A DNA stretch of 64,000 nt from Aquila chrysaetos chrysaetos (Eukaryota > Chordata > Aves > Accipitriformes > Accipitridae), in NCBI RefSeq assembly GCF_900496995.4, contig NC_044006.1, positions 31,743,120-31,807,119 of the forward strand, given 5' to 3'. The notes below the pieces were generated by a model. The model was given only the letters and a program-made list of their open reading frames with translations. It made no database searches and was not told the DNA's origin. Positions 36,202 through 46,800 of this stretch are shown here, one piece after another (position 1 is the stretch's first letter; every line of letters starts with the position of its first letter). Position numbers and translations under genes: made by a program.

Positions 36202-36825
36202 CTGAAGCAGCATGAGAAAAAGTAAGGAAGAACATATAACCAGGGACAACAATTCCAGTTTTGATTACAGAACTGACATAAATCTCTACATTAAGATGAC
36301 AGTTGTTGGAACTAACAAATAAGTTGGCCACGCTGCGGAGTAATCTTGATAAATTGACCACCTGGGTAAAGAAAGCTACCTGGCAACTAAAAAGATCTGT
36401 TGTACTTTTCTGCTCAGTACACATAAGGATACAGATTCACTGTCTACATCTTGGCAAACCTCAAAATAGGTTTCGAATAGCAACATGGCACAACAAAGTA
36501 ATAAAAACTTAGCCTTAAGTCTGCTAACTTTCTAAATCTTTGCCTAGACCTTAAGGAAATGTAAAAGCAAACAAACTACTGGGAAGTTCAACACACAATC
36601 CACGCAAAGTTGAGGCTACAAATTAGGAACCTGATTACAAGTATAAATCATGCAACAGCTACTCTATGACATGGCTGTCCTGAATAGATCACCCTCTATA
36701 GTTTAAGTCCAAGGTACAAACCATTCAGCTGGCAAGTATTCAAAAAATATAAAAACACTTTGCTTATAGATCTTACACAATATTTTTCCTCAGGAAACTA
36801 AACAAGAGGTAGAAACAATACTTAA

Positions 36826-36853
36826 AATTCTGTAATGTCTTCTATCACCGTAC
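36826..36853 (-). pseudogene. LSM5: LSM5 copy, exon 3 with lost donor
   Basis: A 28-nt exon after acceptor TTTTCAG encodes TVIEDITE, where LSM5 normally has MVLEDVTE. The two intronic bases after it are TT (then AAGT), so the GT donor is destroyed. Confidence 0.6.
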
Positions 36854-37088
36854 CTGAAAATCCAGTTTCAAGGAAAATAAGGCCCCGAATTTTAAAATAA
36901 AACTATTTAAAGTTATTTCCATTTTATACTGAGCTGTGATTTTATCTGTAAAATAAAAAACCAGAATAATACAAGTGACCCGTACAAAAAGGCTCTTCTA
37001 TCCGGTGAACTCAAACCTCCCAAAAGCAGTAACATAACTGAGCTGGAGCATAAACTGGACGGCCTTAAACGCCTCCGTCAAAGGATAC

Positions 37089-37183
37089 CGACAGAGTCAT
37101 CAAATCCTAGAAGCGTTCCAACAATTTCTTGTCACTCTCCATCACAATACAAATGCATGAACCTATGCATTTGTCCACGAGCT
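37089..37183 (-). pseudogene. LSM5: LSM5 copy, exon 2 with 1-nt deletion
   Basis: Acceptor TTTTTATTTGCAG, then LVDKCIGSCICIVMESDK, clearly the first Sm motif of LSM5 but with three replacements. The frame then shifts to an early stop because one G is missing; in another frame the rest (GTLLGFDDSV) is still legible. Confidence 0.7.
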
Positions 37184-37389
37184 CTGCAAATAAAAACAAA
37201 AATAAACTGAAAGGCACAAGAGATTGTTTCACAGAACATGCGTTTTTCGAGCAAAAACCTTAAAGTTGTGGCGGCAAAAAAACCTAACTGACACGGGCTC
37301 TGGTAAAAAACACGAAAAGAAGGGGGGAAACCAAAAGAGACAGGACAACAGACGTTAAAACCCCACGTTTCCTCGCACGCCCTACTGCT

Positions 37390-38250
37390 GCTAGCACCTC
37401 CGCAGGTTTCTGCGGCCGCAGGAACACGCTCCCTCCACCGAGGACGCCTCGGCGCCGCCGGTGCGCAGCGCACCACCGCGGCTCTGCCGAGCGCCAACGC
37501 TCGTCCCCACCCGGCCTCTGCTCCGCGCCCACACCTCGGCCCGGAGCCACCCCCCGCTCGCTGCCCGGGCCGGAGACCGTGACGCCCCGCCGCCTCTCCG
37601 CCGCCGCCCGCAGGGACCGCGCCGCTCACCCCCACACGCCCCACCTTCCCGCCAAGCGGCGGCGCTCGCACCACCCACGGCCCCTCCCTCCCCGCCCGCC
37701 GGCCGGCCACAAGACGGGATCCTCCCCGCCTCCCCCCCGCCGGACACCGGGAGAGCGCGGAAGGGCCGCGGCAGCGCCGGCTACAGAGCGGCAGCCGCCA
37801 TGTTGGACCCAGGCCTGACCCACGGCTGCCGCCGCCCGCAGATGTGCAGGAAGGGCCGCCCGCGGCGGGGAGGCGAGGCGAGGCGAGGCCAGCCCGGCAG
37901 CCCCGACGAGCGGATGGCAGAGCCGTCGCACCCCCGCTCCGGTGCTGCCTCCCGGCCCCGTTTTCCGATAAAGGCCGGGAACGAGCGGGAGTCGCGACAC
38001 CCCGCGAGGTGGGTGCTGAACGCGCGGCTCACGCTCGTGGGAGTCGCGCGTGTCGAACGCGTCCCGGTGGAGTTTTAAAGGAAAAACCCCTTTTTTCCCT
38101 CCCTTCTCCTCCGGGCGGGCGGAGCCGCCTTGGGCTGTCGCCGGTGCAGCCGGTACCCGAACAGCCCGGCGGCCTCGGGGGGTCAGTCCCCCCTTCGGAT
38201 AAGTCTTATTTCCCTCGGGAGCGGCAGGTGGGAGGACTTTAGGCGCTGCA
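37390..38250. promoter_or_regulatory. CpG island / promoter region 2
   Basis: About 850 bp of dense CpG directly 5' of the LSM5 copy on the minus strand. In other vertebrates LSM5 shares a CpG-island promoter with the divergent AVL9 gene. I found no AVL9 first exon on the plus strand here. Long GC-rich frames on both strands are probably not genes. Confidence 0.7.
37794..37806 (-). promoter_or_regulatory. YY1-type motif
   Basis: CCAACATGGCGGC on the minus strand matches the YY1 core AANATGGCGGC, common just downstream of transcription starts in CpG-island promoters. The ATG in it opens only MAAAAL before a stop. Confidence 0.55.
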
Positions 38251-39211
38251 CCTCATAGCGGTTTTATGTGCCGATTTTTATGTTTCTCCCCAGACTCGCT
38301 CATCAGTTCACAGGAGGGCTGTTGCAAGAAGGATTTTTGGAAGCCCTTTTGCCTGTGCACGATGGGCTTCGAGCCCAAAAACCGCTGGCCGTTCAAACAG
38401 GCTTTGCTTGCTCAATGCTGCAGCATTAATTAAACCGGCGTTTCGACTTGCAGAGCCGTTGCGCGTTTTGTGGCGGGGCAGGTGCCAGAAGAGTCGAGCC
38501 TGAACAAACTCCGTCCTCCGCCTCCAGAAACGCACGCACCTTTCGGAGGATGAACGGAGGGCTGCTGGCTCGATTCTTACATGGGGTTAGCTCCCAGGTA
38601 ACGCTGAACGCCTGGACTTTCTGTTCTCCGAGTGAAATGCAAGCTTGGAAAACGGCGGGTGCCGCTGACCCGCTGGGCTCTGGGCAGGAGCGCTTCGCTG
38701 TGACCGGAGCAGAGAGATGGGACGCTGGACTTGACTCGCTGTGAGGCTGCGGGGCTGGCGTGTCTGCTTGAGCAGCGGGTCTTTGAAGTGCCAGTTGGGG
38801 TAGTTACGACGACTGTGCAAGCCAGCACGGGCAGGACGCAGGAACAACCGCAAAGCCGCGGATGAAATGCAAAGAGTATATTTATTGTCGTTACCTCACC
38901 AGCTGGGGGATCCCCGATACCCGGGCGCAGGCAGACGAGTGGGGACACAGGCACTGCTGAGCTCGGCCCGTGCTAGGGGACTGCCGCCCCTGCTTCTTTC
39001 ACCAGTTTATCAGGGATTCGCACAGGCATAATGTACCACTGTGCTTCGATCCTTCCCACAGCAGGACAGGAATCTCAAGCGTGTTCGACAGCGTGCCTCT
39101 AAGTCTATTGCAGGCCTGCGTTACCTAAACACAGATGTTCTACTTGTCAAGCACGTGAGGATAAATAGCAATTGGGATGATATATGTGCTCTTCTGCACC
39201 CCAGCTGCAAG

Positions 39212-40460
39212 TCACTTGAGCATGTTTACAATCCTCCTCGCCAATCGTCCATTATTATCCCACGTTCTGCTCCCTCGCTCGAGGGACCGGTTCCGCTGGG
39301 GCTGGCAAAGCTGGAGGTGTCCACTTGGGCTTGCAGGGTGTAGGGCAGGGTAACGTAGAGGCGTGTAATGAACCCATATAGAAAAAGGCATAAACTTATC
39401 CCTACAATAATGCTTTGCATCGGGTGTCCCACCCATCCTGCCAGGGAATTAAACCGCTCAGCCAGCCAGGCACCACTGGTAGCTTGTTTCATTTGACGCT
39501 TTACATCCTGGAGATGTTGAATGTCATCCTCTATGCTGGCTATTCATCAGTTATGTTGGAGCAACACATGCCTTCAGGATTGGAGCACCGTTTATGGTGT
39601 AGAAGAAGGAGATAGCCCACCACCAGTTGATTTTGTAATGTTTCTGGGCATACAGCCGTTACCTACTCAGAAAAAATAGCAATGAGGAACATTAATATCA
39701 AAAGCACTTAATACAGTATAGTTCTGTAATACAGCCACTGGAGTTGGCATGCCAATAAAACACATCGTCAAAAGACCTGCAGCTGTTAATCGATACAATA
39801 GAAAAAGCAGATGAGTTAGTTACAGTAGAGGCCAACCAAATCCAAGTATTTACATGCTGATCTTGCAGAAATGCATCCAGGGCATGTGCTTCTAGTACAA
39901 GATTACAAAGCATGATGAGCCAACCTGTGATAAGGGAGGAAAACAGGAGTGTCGTCTCCTTCCAGTAATACATACGCCATTGCTCCAGCTCCTTCAGCTA
40001 ATGTTACTCCGGGTTTGATAACCTGATGCGGGGTAATTGCCCACACAGATTGAAGAGCTATGGCTTGTGCTTTTTCAGATTGAACTTCAATTTGATGTGG
40101 GATTTGCGACACCAATAACAGCGTTCCAATGCTATCTACCTCCCTAGATAAGGCACAGGTATTCGTCAAAGATACCTGAAATACAAGAGCTTGCGAATCT
40201 GATATCAACAGAGGGTGTAAAATAAAAGCAGAAGTTGGGGTGCAGAACCATACGGCGTTCTCAGCAGTTATTATATGGATCTTCATGTCTAGACTAAGAG
40301 GTTGCGGTCCCAACACACAATCCGTCAGTGTAAACAATTCCATTAGCCCCATAGTTAATATTTTGGGAGAGAGAGAGAGCATCTGGAAGAATTTCAGTCC
40401 TCACCATGTTTCCTGCTGGAGTTGTTGTAATACGATCATAGGGTGTTCATAATGAATATT
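39212..40460 (-). pseudogene. Envelope-like remnant downstream of the ERVL pol
   Basis: Frames at 40382-39903, 39973-39698 and 39492-39212 carry hydrophobic and coiled segments. Around 39587-39561 the minus strand encodes C-x6-C-C, the disulfide motif of gamma/alpha-type transmembrane subunits, preceded by an LQN-containing segment. After a frameshift comes a charged helical stretch (SIEDDIQHLQDVKRQ), a Trp-containing membrane-proximal part and a hydrophobic span, SIIVGISLCLFLYGF. Mammalian ERV-L elements lack env, so this is either an env-bearing avian lineage or a second element. Identification is by motif only. Confidence 0.5.
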
Positions 40461-40559
40461 CTGGCTGTTTAACAAAAAACCTGCTTTAGTAAGATGTGAA
40501 CTCCAATGTTGTAAAGTTTTAGTACTGGCTACCTTGCTTAATTGTTCCATCAACATCCT

Positions 40560-40985
40560 AATTATTCTTCCGATCAAGCCATTAGCTTGGGGATGGTAGG
40601 CAATGTGGAATATCCAATCTATCCCTAGCCCTTGAGCCTGATCTTGGACATTATGTCCACTAAAGTGTGTTCCTTGGTCACTTTATATTTGGTGAGGAGG
40701 TCCGTATAGATGAATGAGTTGTTCTAATGCTTCACTTGTGCTATGTTGATTAGTGTATTTGGTGGGTTTAGCAAAAAACAGTCCTGACACTGTATCCACA
40801 GCACTGAATACATATCGCCACCCCCTCAACGGGGCCAGGGGGCCCATGTAATCGACCTGCCAGATATTCAAGGCCACCTGACCCTGTTCTATCTTTCCCC
40901 ATGGCCTATATAATGCCCTCTAAATGTAGCTGCATACAAACAGTACAATTACGTGCACGTGCTTTATAAATACGTAATGGCAGAG
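40560..40985 (-). pseudogene. ERVL integrase core remnant
   Basis: The minus-strand frame at 40877-40683 encodes QVDYMGPL (first catalytic Asp) and AVDTVSGLFFA. After a stop at 40682-40680 it resumes with SDQGTHF (second Asp) and YHPQANGLIGR, where the catalytic Glu position reads Gly. A CxxC near 40945 may be part of the zinc-binding domain. Non-functional. Confidence 0.7.
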
Positions 40986-41156
40986 GGGTTTGATTGTGAG
41001 CAAAGTCCCATGCGCATGCACTATGAGCTGATCAATGTCCACAAGCTATGTATGCCTTTATAGCTTGAGCGGGTACTTCGGCAGCAGTCATATTATCTAC
41101 TTCTCTATTATTTTGTAACTCAAGCGAATCATCTTTTCGATGAGCTGAGATATGCT

Positions 41157-42834
41157 TTACTTTTGAAGGACACCTTTGTACATATTGCCAAATTTGTTGC
41201 CATATATCTGGCCCCCATATAGGGTATTTTTGTACATGCCAATCCTGTTGAGCCCAGCGGGGTAACCACATTGTGAGGCTTTTGTATACAACCCAACATG
41301 CCTGCCTTCCAGGATGGCAGGGGGTGCTGCAATCAGTTCAGCCCACTGACTAGATGCCTGTACACCTGTTTGCCATAATATAATTCCTGGAACCAGAGCA
41401 TATCCAACTGCTCTCCGTTGTCTTTGTCCAGTTGCCGTGTATATTGCAGTTCCATTGGTAAACCAGGCATCTTTTTTGTGCTCTTCTATTAACTTGTCAT
41501 AAGGTGGAGCTTCCTCCACAGGAGATGTAGGGCTGTCTCCAAGGGGAAGAGTTTCCCCTAGTGTGGGCATATGATTAAGTGATACAGTTCCTAGAAGAGT
41601 GGCATGTAGAGTGGTTACATGTGGTTTTCCTGGTAGAAATCGTTGCTGTAAATAATGTTTCCATTTCCAGTGTGTGGCTGCCTGAGCTACCCCTGGATGT
41701 GCCCTGACGGAATCATCAGTAACCCACCCATGGATAGGTGTGGGTGTGTGTACAGTCTCCCTATCCTGACATGTGATTCTTTCAGTTTCTTGTAGCGCCC
41801 AAACTACAGCTAAAATTTGTTTTTCCTTCAGGGTACAATGTACAGCAGAGCCTTGTAATGCCTTAGACCAAAATCCTACAAGTTCCTTCTGATTTTTCAG
41901 CCCAGTCATCCGCCACAATCCCCACGAGACTATATCATCTAGAATTGTTACTTCTAATTCAAAAGAATATCCTTGCCTAGGAGTGTATAATTGTGCATGC
42001 TCAATCAAAGCATTTTTGCAGGCATCAAAGGTTTCTTGTTGTTGCTCGGTCCGCTGCCAAACAACCTTCTTCCTAATTTCTGCAGAGGGCACATTAATAC
42101 CACCAGATGTGGGAAAAAAGTTCTCCAATACCCTAAAAGTCCCAAGAAGGTCTTTAGCTGTTTTACTGTGGTTGGTACAGGAAATTGCTGGACTGTTTGC
42201 TGTACCTTATTTGGTATTTCTCTAATGTGTCCATGCCAAACTATTCCCCCAAATTGTACAGTAGTACTAGGGCCCTGTATTTTCTTTGGATTAATTGCCC
42301 ACCCTTGGTCCCGTAAATGTGCTTTCAATGATTTGGCAGCTACTGCAATTTCTTGTTGTGACTCTGCCATAATCAACAGATCAATATAATGGTAAACAGT
42401 AACAGTACCTGACCATAGTGCTACCAGCTGCTATCATGTGGTGGCAAATGGAGGGATTGTTTGTATCCCTGAGGCAATACTTGGAAAGCATATTGCTTTT
42501 GTTGCCAGGTAAAGGCGAACTGGTTTTGGCTTTCTAAAGCAATGGCTATCAAAAAGAAAGCATTAGCAAGATCTATCACCACCTTCCAGGGTTGTAAATT
42601 TTTGCTAACTTTTTCTATAAGAGTAACCATGTCTGGTACCATAACTGCAAGTGCAGGGTGTGACTTTATTCCGTTCTCTATCATCTACAGTCATTCTCCA
42701 AGTGCCATCTGGTTTTCGAACAGGCCAAATAGGATTATTACAAGCAGTCATGGTTTCCTTAACAAATCCCACTTGCAGTGCCTGAATGGTTTGAGTAATT
42801 TCCTCCTCCCCCTCTTGGAATACAATATTGTTTT
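41157..42834 (-). pseudogene. ERVL reverse transcriptase / RNase H remnant
   Basis: Pieces in several frames: PVRKPDGTWRMTVD (42760-42700), DLANAFFLIAIA and VLPQGY (42600-42430), HYIDLL near 42390-42377 where the second catalytic Asp is lost, and KTFLGLLGYWRTFFPHL. The 323-codon frame 42128-41157 follows, carrying the connection domain and RNase H (AWFTNGTAIYTA, first acidic residue replaced by Asn). Confidence 0.75.
42830..42834. repeat. Target-site duplication GTTTT (left)
   Basis: GTTTT directly precedes the nested LTR; the same five bases follow it at 43409-43413. Confidence 0.8.
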
Positions 42835-43408
42835 TGTCGTGGGTTAACCCCAGCCAGCAACTAAGCACCACGCAGCCACTCACTCACTTCCCCCCCACCC
42901 AGTGGGATGGGGGAGAAAATCGGGAAAAGAAGCAAAACCTGTGGGTTGAGATAAGAACGGTTTAATAGAACAGAAAAGAAGAAACTAATAATGATAACAC
43001 TAATAAAATGACAGCAGTAATAATAAAAGGATTGGAATATACAAATGATGCACAGTGCGATTGCTCACCACCCGCTGATCGACACCAAGTTAATCCCCGA
43101 GCAGCGATCCCTCGCCCCCCCAACCCCCAGTTTATACACTGGGCATGACGTCACATGGTATGGAATACCCTGTTGGCCACTTTGGGTCGGCTGCCCTGGC
43201 TGTGTCCTGTGCCAACTTCTTGTGCCCCTCCAGCTTTCTCGCTGGCTGGGCATGAGAACCTGAAAAATCCTTGACTTAGTCTAAACACTACGTAGCAACA
43301 ACTGAAAACATCAGTGTTCTCAACATTCTTTGCATACTGAACTCAAAACATAGCACTGTACCAGCTACTAGGAAGACAGTTAACTCTATCCCAGCCGAAA
43401 ACAGGAGA
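42835..43408 (-). mobile_element. Solo LTR (574 bp) nested in the ERVL reverse transcriptase
   Basis: The same family as 12718-13224, in reverse orientation. It starts TGTCGTGGGTTAACCCC and ends near CAGCCGAAAACAGGAGA, where the expected terminal CA complement has mutated. A perfect GTTTT duplication on both sides shows it jumped into the older ERVL element, giving a relative age order. Confidence 0.85.
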
Positions 43409-43413
43409 GTTTT
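43409..43413. repeat. Target-site duplication GTTTT (right)
   Basis: Matches 42830-42834. Confidence 0.8.
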
Positions 43414-43688
43414 ACGGTTACCAACTTGGTAGGCACAGGCAGCACAACAGGATCCCACTTTGGGAATCCATGCAAGATGGTTATAGATTGAATAGCAAAT
43501 CCCACTTACAAAGTTCCGAAGCAGACGCAACCACTTGAAGTTTCAACTGTTCGTCCTGACAGCACATCAATACCCCAAATATATTCTTTAATTGGGACAA
43601 TTAACACCATCATGGTAAATGGAGTGGCATTTCCTATTGTTAAGGTTACCTTAGCTCAGAGGCCAGGGGTTGAATTTCCCCCTAATCC

Positions 43689-44003
43689 TCAGATCTGTGA
43701 TGTGGCTTCTTTATTATTAATATTACTATGTAATACAGTAACTTCAGCTCCCATATCCGCTAGAGCTAACACATGTAAAATCCTCCCAGACTGCCGGCTA
43801 ACAAAATGAGGCTTCCAAAAAGTAAGCCTTGTTTTGGTGGGTTCGTTTGGAGCCGGTTGTTTCATGGGTTCTGTTTGCCGAGTGGACATCTGCAGAAGGC
43901 AGCTACACAGGCAGAAGGAGAAGACCAGCCAGGGGATGGAAAAGAGTCTCTTGAAAGTGGCAGTCTGGGACTTCTTTTTGCTTGCCGTGTTTGGAGCATT
44001 CAC
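43689..44003 (-). pseudogene. ERVL protease remnant
   Basis: A 104-codon minus-strand frame contains LALADMGAEVTVL, which matches the retroviral aspartic-protease active-site context except that the Thr after Asp is Met. It lies upstream of RT in the provirus. The upstream half of the frame is not recognisable as Gag. Confidence 0.55.
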
Positions 44004-44015
44004 TGAACCACTGCA

Positions 44016-46356
44016 TTACACGCAGTCTGACACGGACACTGTCGGAAAGTGAAAAATAAGGAGAAAAAACCAGCCATTTAATCCAAAAGACAGTATTGGC
44101 ACAAGAACAAGTGGATATGAACCATGTGCAGATGCACTGCAGATTGCATATGAGAAACTACTAATTGCAGAACAGCAAAATTCCAAAGCAGCTTTCAAAT
44201 GGCAGTAATTCACAGTAAATTCGGGGAGCTTCAGATCGAGAGATCCTACAGCTAGCCTGCCTGTTGTAACAGGAATTTAACATGATTTTTATTCATCTGA
44301 AATGGAACTACTGAAACATTTGATTAGGAGTCTGGAAAAGCTGGGTTTTTTGATACCTGTTTGGTAGTGATAAGAGCAGTGGCCTAAGAAAAGAGGAACA
44401 GCAAACACAGCCCTTCATCTTATCTAGTTGCTCGTACTTTTGTCCATTTATGTAAAACACATGATTTTGATTTGGTATGAGTTTCTACATGCTTCTCAGG
44501 TTCTACAGGACAGAAGTGAATTGAGCCCCAAGGAGGAGAGTTTTTCTTGCCTGAAACAAATTCTGGAATTGGGTTCACTGTGATCCCACAAAAAAAGTGC
44601 TAACCATAATTATTTCTTTTCTTCTTAGCCTTTTATGACTTACAAGCCTCTAACTGAATAGCAGTTAAGAGTTCTTGAGTGGATTGGCTTGTTTAGTTTC
44701 TCTAGCACTTTAAATTTAAACATGTAGGGGAAAAATGAGGAAATTGCTAAAAAAATACGGAAAAATTGAATGGAACGCTAAAGACATTGGTGCAATAAAC
44801 AATAAAATCCAGAGCCAGAAACGTGAGATTAGAAACAATTGAGCTTAGAAACAAAAAAAGCCCCACAGGCATAACATGTCTGATTTTAGATTAAATTCCC
44901 CATTTGTCTTCTCAGGTTGTTTGCCCTTTTCAGCTCATCATTCCACAAGCATTTTCCCCTTCTGTGGATAGACAGTTTCCACTTATGAGAACACAGAAGA
45001 ACTTTAACACAGAGCTAAAGAAAAAGGCAAGTCTGTTGATTTCTGTCTGAATAGTTTAATTTAAAACCTTTGTATGCCATAGCAAGCTTGGGTGTCTCAA
45101 CATGATTTACAGAAAAAAGGGGTTTCACAGTATGTTGTCATTGTCTTCATACTGTCTCAGCTGTAATAGCTCTAGCCCACAAGAAAGTCCTACTTTTTAG
45201 ACCTTCCAAAAGAGGGTTTGCTGCTAACGTGCACCTGGGGAGAAGTATCTTCAAGGTATTACACTCCTAACCTAACTGAGAATGCCCTGCATCCTTCTCT
45301 GATGAAAAAATGTGCTCTAAATGGCCCAGGAAATTTGAGTGTGAACAGAGGGAAATGTGGGGAAATGATCTGAGTGTGAGAGAAATTCTTCAGCTCAGTT
45401 GTGAAAGCGTTTGCACATAAATTGATACGAGAGAAGCCTACCACAGAAATGGGAAATCTTGCAGGCAAGAGAATTATGCACAAGTCCCTGTAAGCCCCCT
45501 GGCTGGTTACTGAGGAAGCAGATGCTCCCTTTACTACTGTACTGCCTGACCCGGCACAAGAATCCCCATCCTCTCTTGCTACGAGGCTTTGAGACTATTA
45601 CGCCTGAGTGAACTCAGGCCCTGGGTCACCACCGCTCAGGCCATACATAATCTCACTTCACTGGGGCAAGGCCCAGCTTTTCTGCACTCAGTGTCCTGAG
45701 CAGTTCTGCAGATTGCCTCTGACCTTGTGCAGTGGGTGACCATTGTCTCGTGTATCCTCTCAAGGGCTTGACTATCTTCCAAACTGCTCTTGACTTAAAC
45801 ATATGCATTTCCAACTGTGTTGTGGAAAAGAAAAAAACACCAGGTGGATAGCAGGGAAGGTGCTGTGTGTGTCCTGGACTGCTCGCATTGCTGGTCACTG
45901 TTGTTTGCTTGGTATCCTTGTTCTGTAAAATAACTGCAGCTGATCTTGACCCACTTCTCTGTATGCCAGTGACTTCTTTGTACGCCAGTAGGGAATGACA
46001 TTTCCAGTTTGGTGTCACAGACATGGGAGTGGATTATTGTAAATACAGAAAGGCGTATTCCTGTGGAATCCCAAAGTTTCTCCTAAGGATCTTCAAGGTA
46101 CTTTTAACTTTTTAATGTAAATTTGATGTTTGCTTTCTCCATAGTGTCTGATTTGCCTCTTTGTGTGAATATGTTTTTATGTGGACTGTGTTTGAAGACC
46201 AATTCCCCTGTCTTGCCTGACCATAGATTTTCTTTCTGGCATGCAAAGGAAACTTAAGATCAGGAATTAAGCAGCTGATACCATGGGCCGCCTTTCTGGA
46301 GGCATCTTAAGGGGAACACTGCTAGCCCATCCTAGCAAAGATGAGAACAAACGATA
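44016..46356. other. No gene recognised
   Basis: Mixed AT-rich sequence between the ERVL remnant and the tandem array. Short frames such as 45653-46024 (minus) have no recognisable domain. Confidence 0.4.
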
Positions 46357-46690
46357 GACAGCAATCCCCCACAGGCGTTCCCGTCCTCAGACTGAAAACC
46401 CCACCTCCAGGCCCCAAGGACCTCCCTCGGAGGCCCTACAACGGCCTCCTCCCGTCGCCCCTGCGCAGCGGCCCGGAGGACGCCAGGCCCTCTCCTTCCC
46501 TCTGCCCCTCTCCGCTGCTGTCAGGTGCGGGGGCACAGCCTGCCAGTACAGGGAGCCAGGCGGCTGGAGGGTAATGGAGACCCACAGTCCCACTGAGGGG
46601 ACCCCAGGCCTGGCATGAGGAGGGGCAGGGCAGTCCCGGTGCTCGAGGGGCAGCCTTTCTCTCTGGCAAGCAAAATGCCCCCCTGGAAAG
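46357..46690 (+). repeat. GC-rich module S1, copy 1
   Basis: Nearly identical to 51090-51482, with small internal deletions. It runs from GACAGCAATCCCCCAC to CTCTCTGGCAAGCAAAATG. Both copies encode the same stretch LRLKTPPPGPKDLPRR in one frame. It lies at the head of unit A of the array and may be its promoter or first exon. Confidence 0.8.
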
Positions 46691-46800
46691 GGGGCCCTCA
46701 GCACTCCACCCCACCTCCTCCATCAAAATTAGGGCATCTTTCAACAACATCCAACCCAGCCATGTTTGGGCCACCATTGTGGGCCACCACTTACGGGCCA

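Larger units (their letters stand above)
34302..37183 (-). pseudogene. LSM5: LSM5-like unprocessed gene copy, damaged
   Basis: LSM5 is a small Sm-like protein of the LSM1-7 (mRNA decay) and LSM2-8 (U6 snRNA) rings, 91 aa in vertebrates and nearly invariant. Four of its exons are recognisable on the minus strand, with introns: 37183-37089, 36853-36826, 36201-36129 and 34334-34302. The last two encode EITPEGRRITKLDQI...ITM and LVPGGEGPEV exactly as expected. Exon 2 is 95 nt instead of 96, so it shifts frame after MESDK, and Arg/His/Lys at conserved sites are replaced. Exon 3 has substitutions and its donor reads TT instead of GT. The usual first coding exon is not recognisable in the adjoining CpG island. 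Introns rule out a processed pseudogene. A sequencing error could explain the 1-nt loss but not the rest. Confidence 0.75.
39212..44003 (-). mobile_element. Decayed ERVL-type provirus with env-like 3' part, minus strand
   Basis: Reading the minus strand from 44.0 to 39.2 kb gives protease, RT, RNase H, integrase and envelope-like segments in retroviral order. Many frameshifts and stops break them, and a solo LTR (42835-43408) splits RT. The RT and integrase wording (VIDLANAFFLIAIA, IWQVDYMGPLAPLRGW) resembles the ERV-L (class III, spuma-related) group. Gag was not found above 44.0 kb, and I could not delimit LTRs. Confidence 0.75.

Noticed and set aside
36320-36362. Exon-like 45-nt segment on the minus strand between LSM5 exons 3 and 4
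   Set aside because: It has a fair acceptor and a GTTAGT donor, but LSM5 has no exon there and a separate gene within a small intron is unlikely.
39212-39600. LTR of the ERVL element near 38.8-39.1 kb
   Set aside because: A reversed AATAAA-like TTTATT occurs near 38880, but I could not find matching 5' LTR sequence or target duplications.
42605-42883. 92-codon minus-strand ORF beginning in the nested LTR
   Set aside because: Its first 15 codons are LTR sequence and the rest is ERVL RT; it is a chimera created by the insertion, not a gene.
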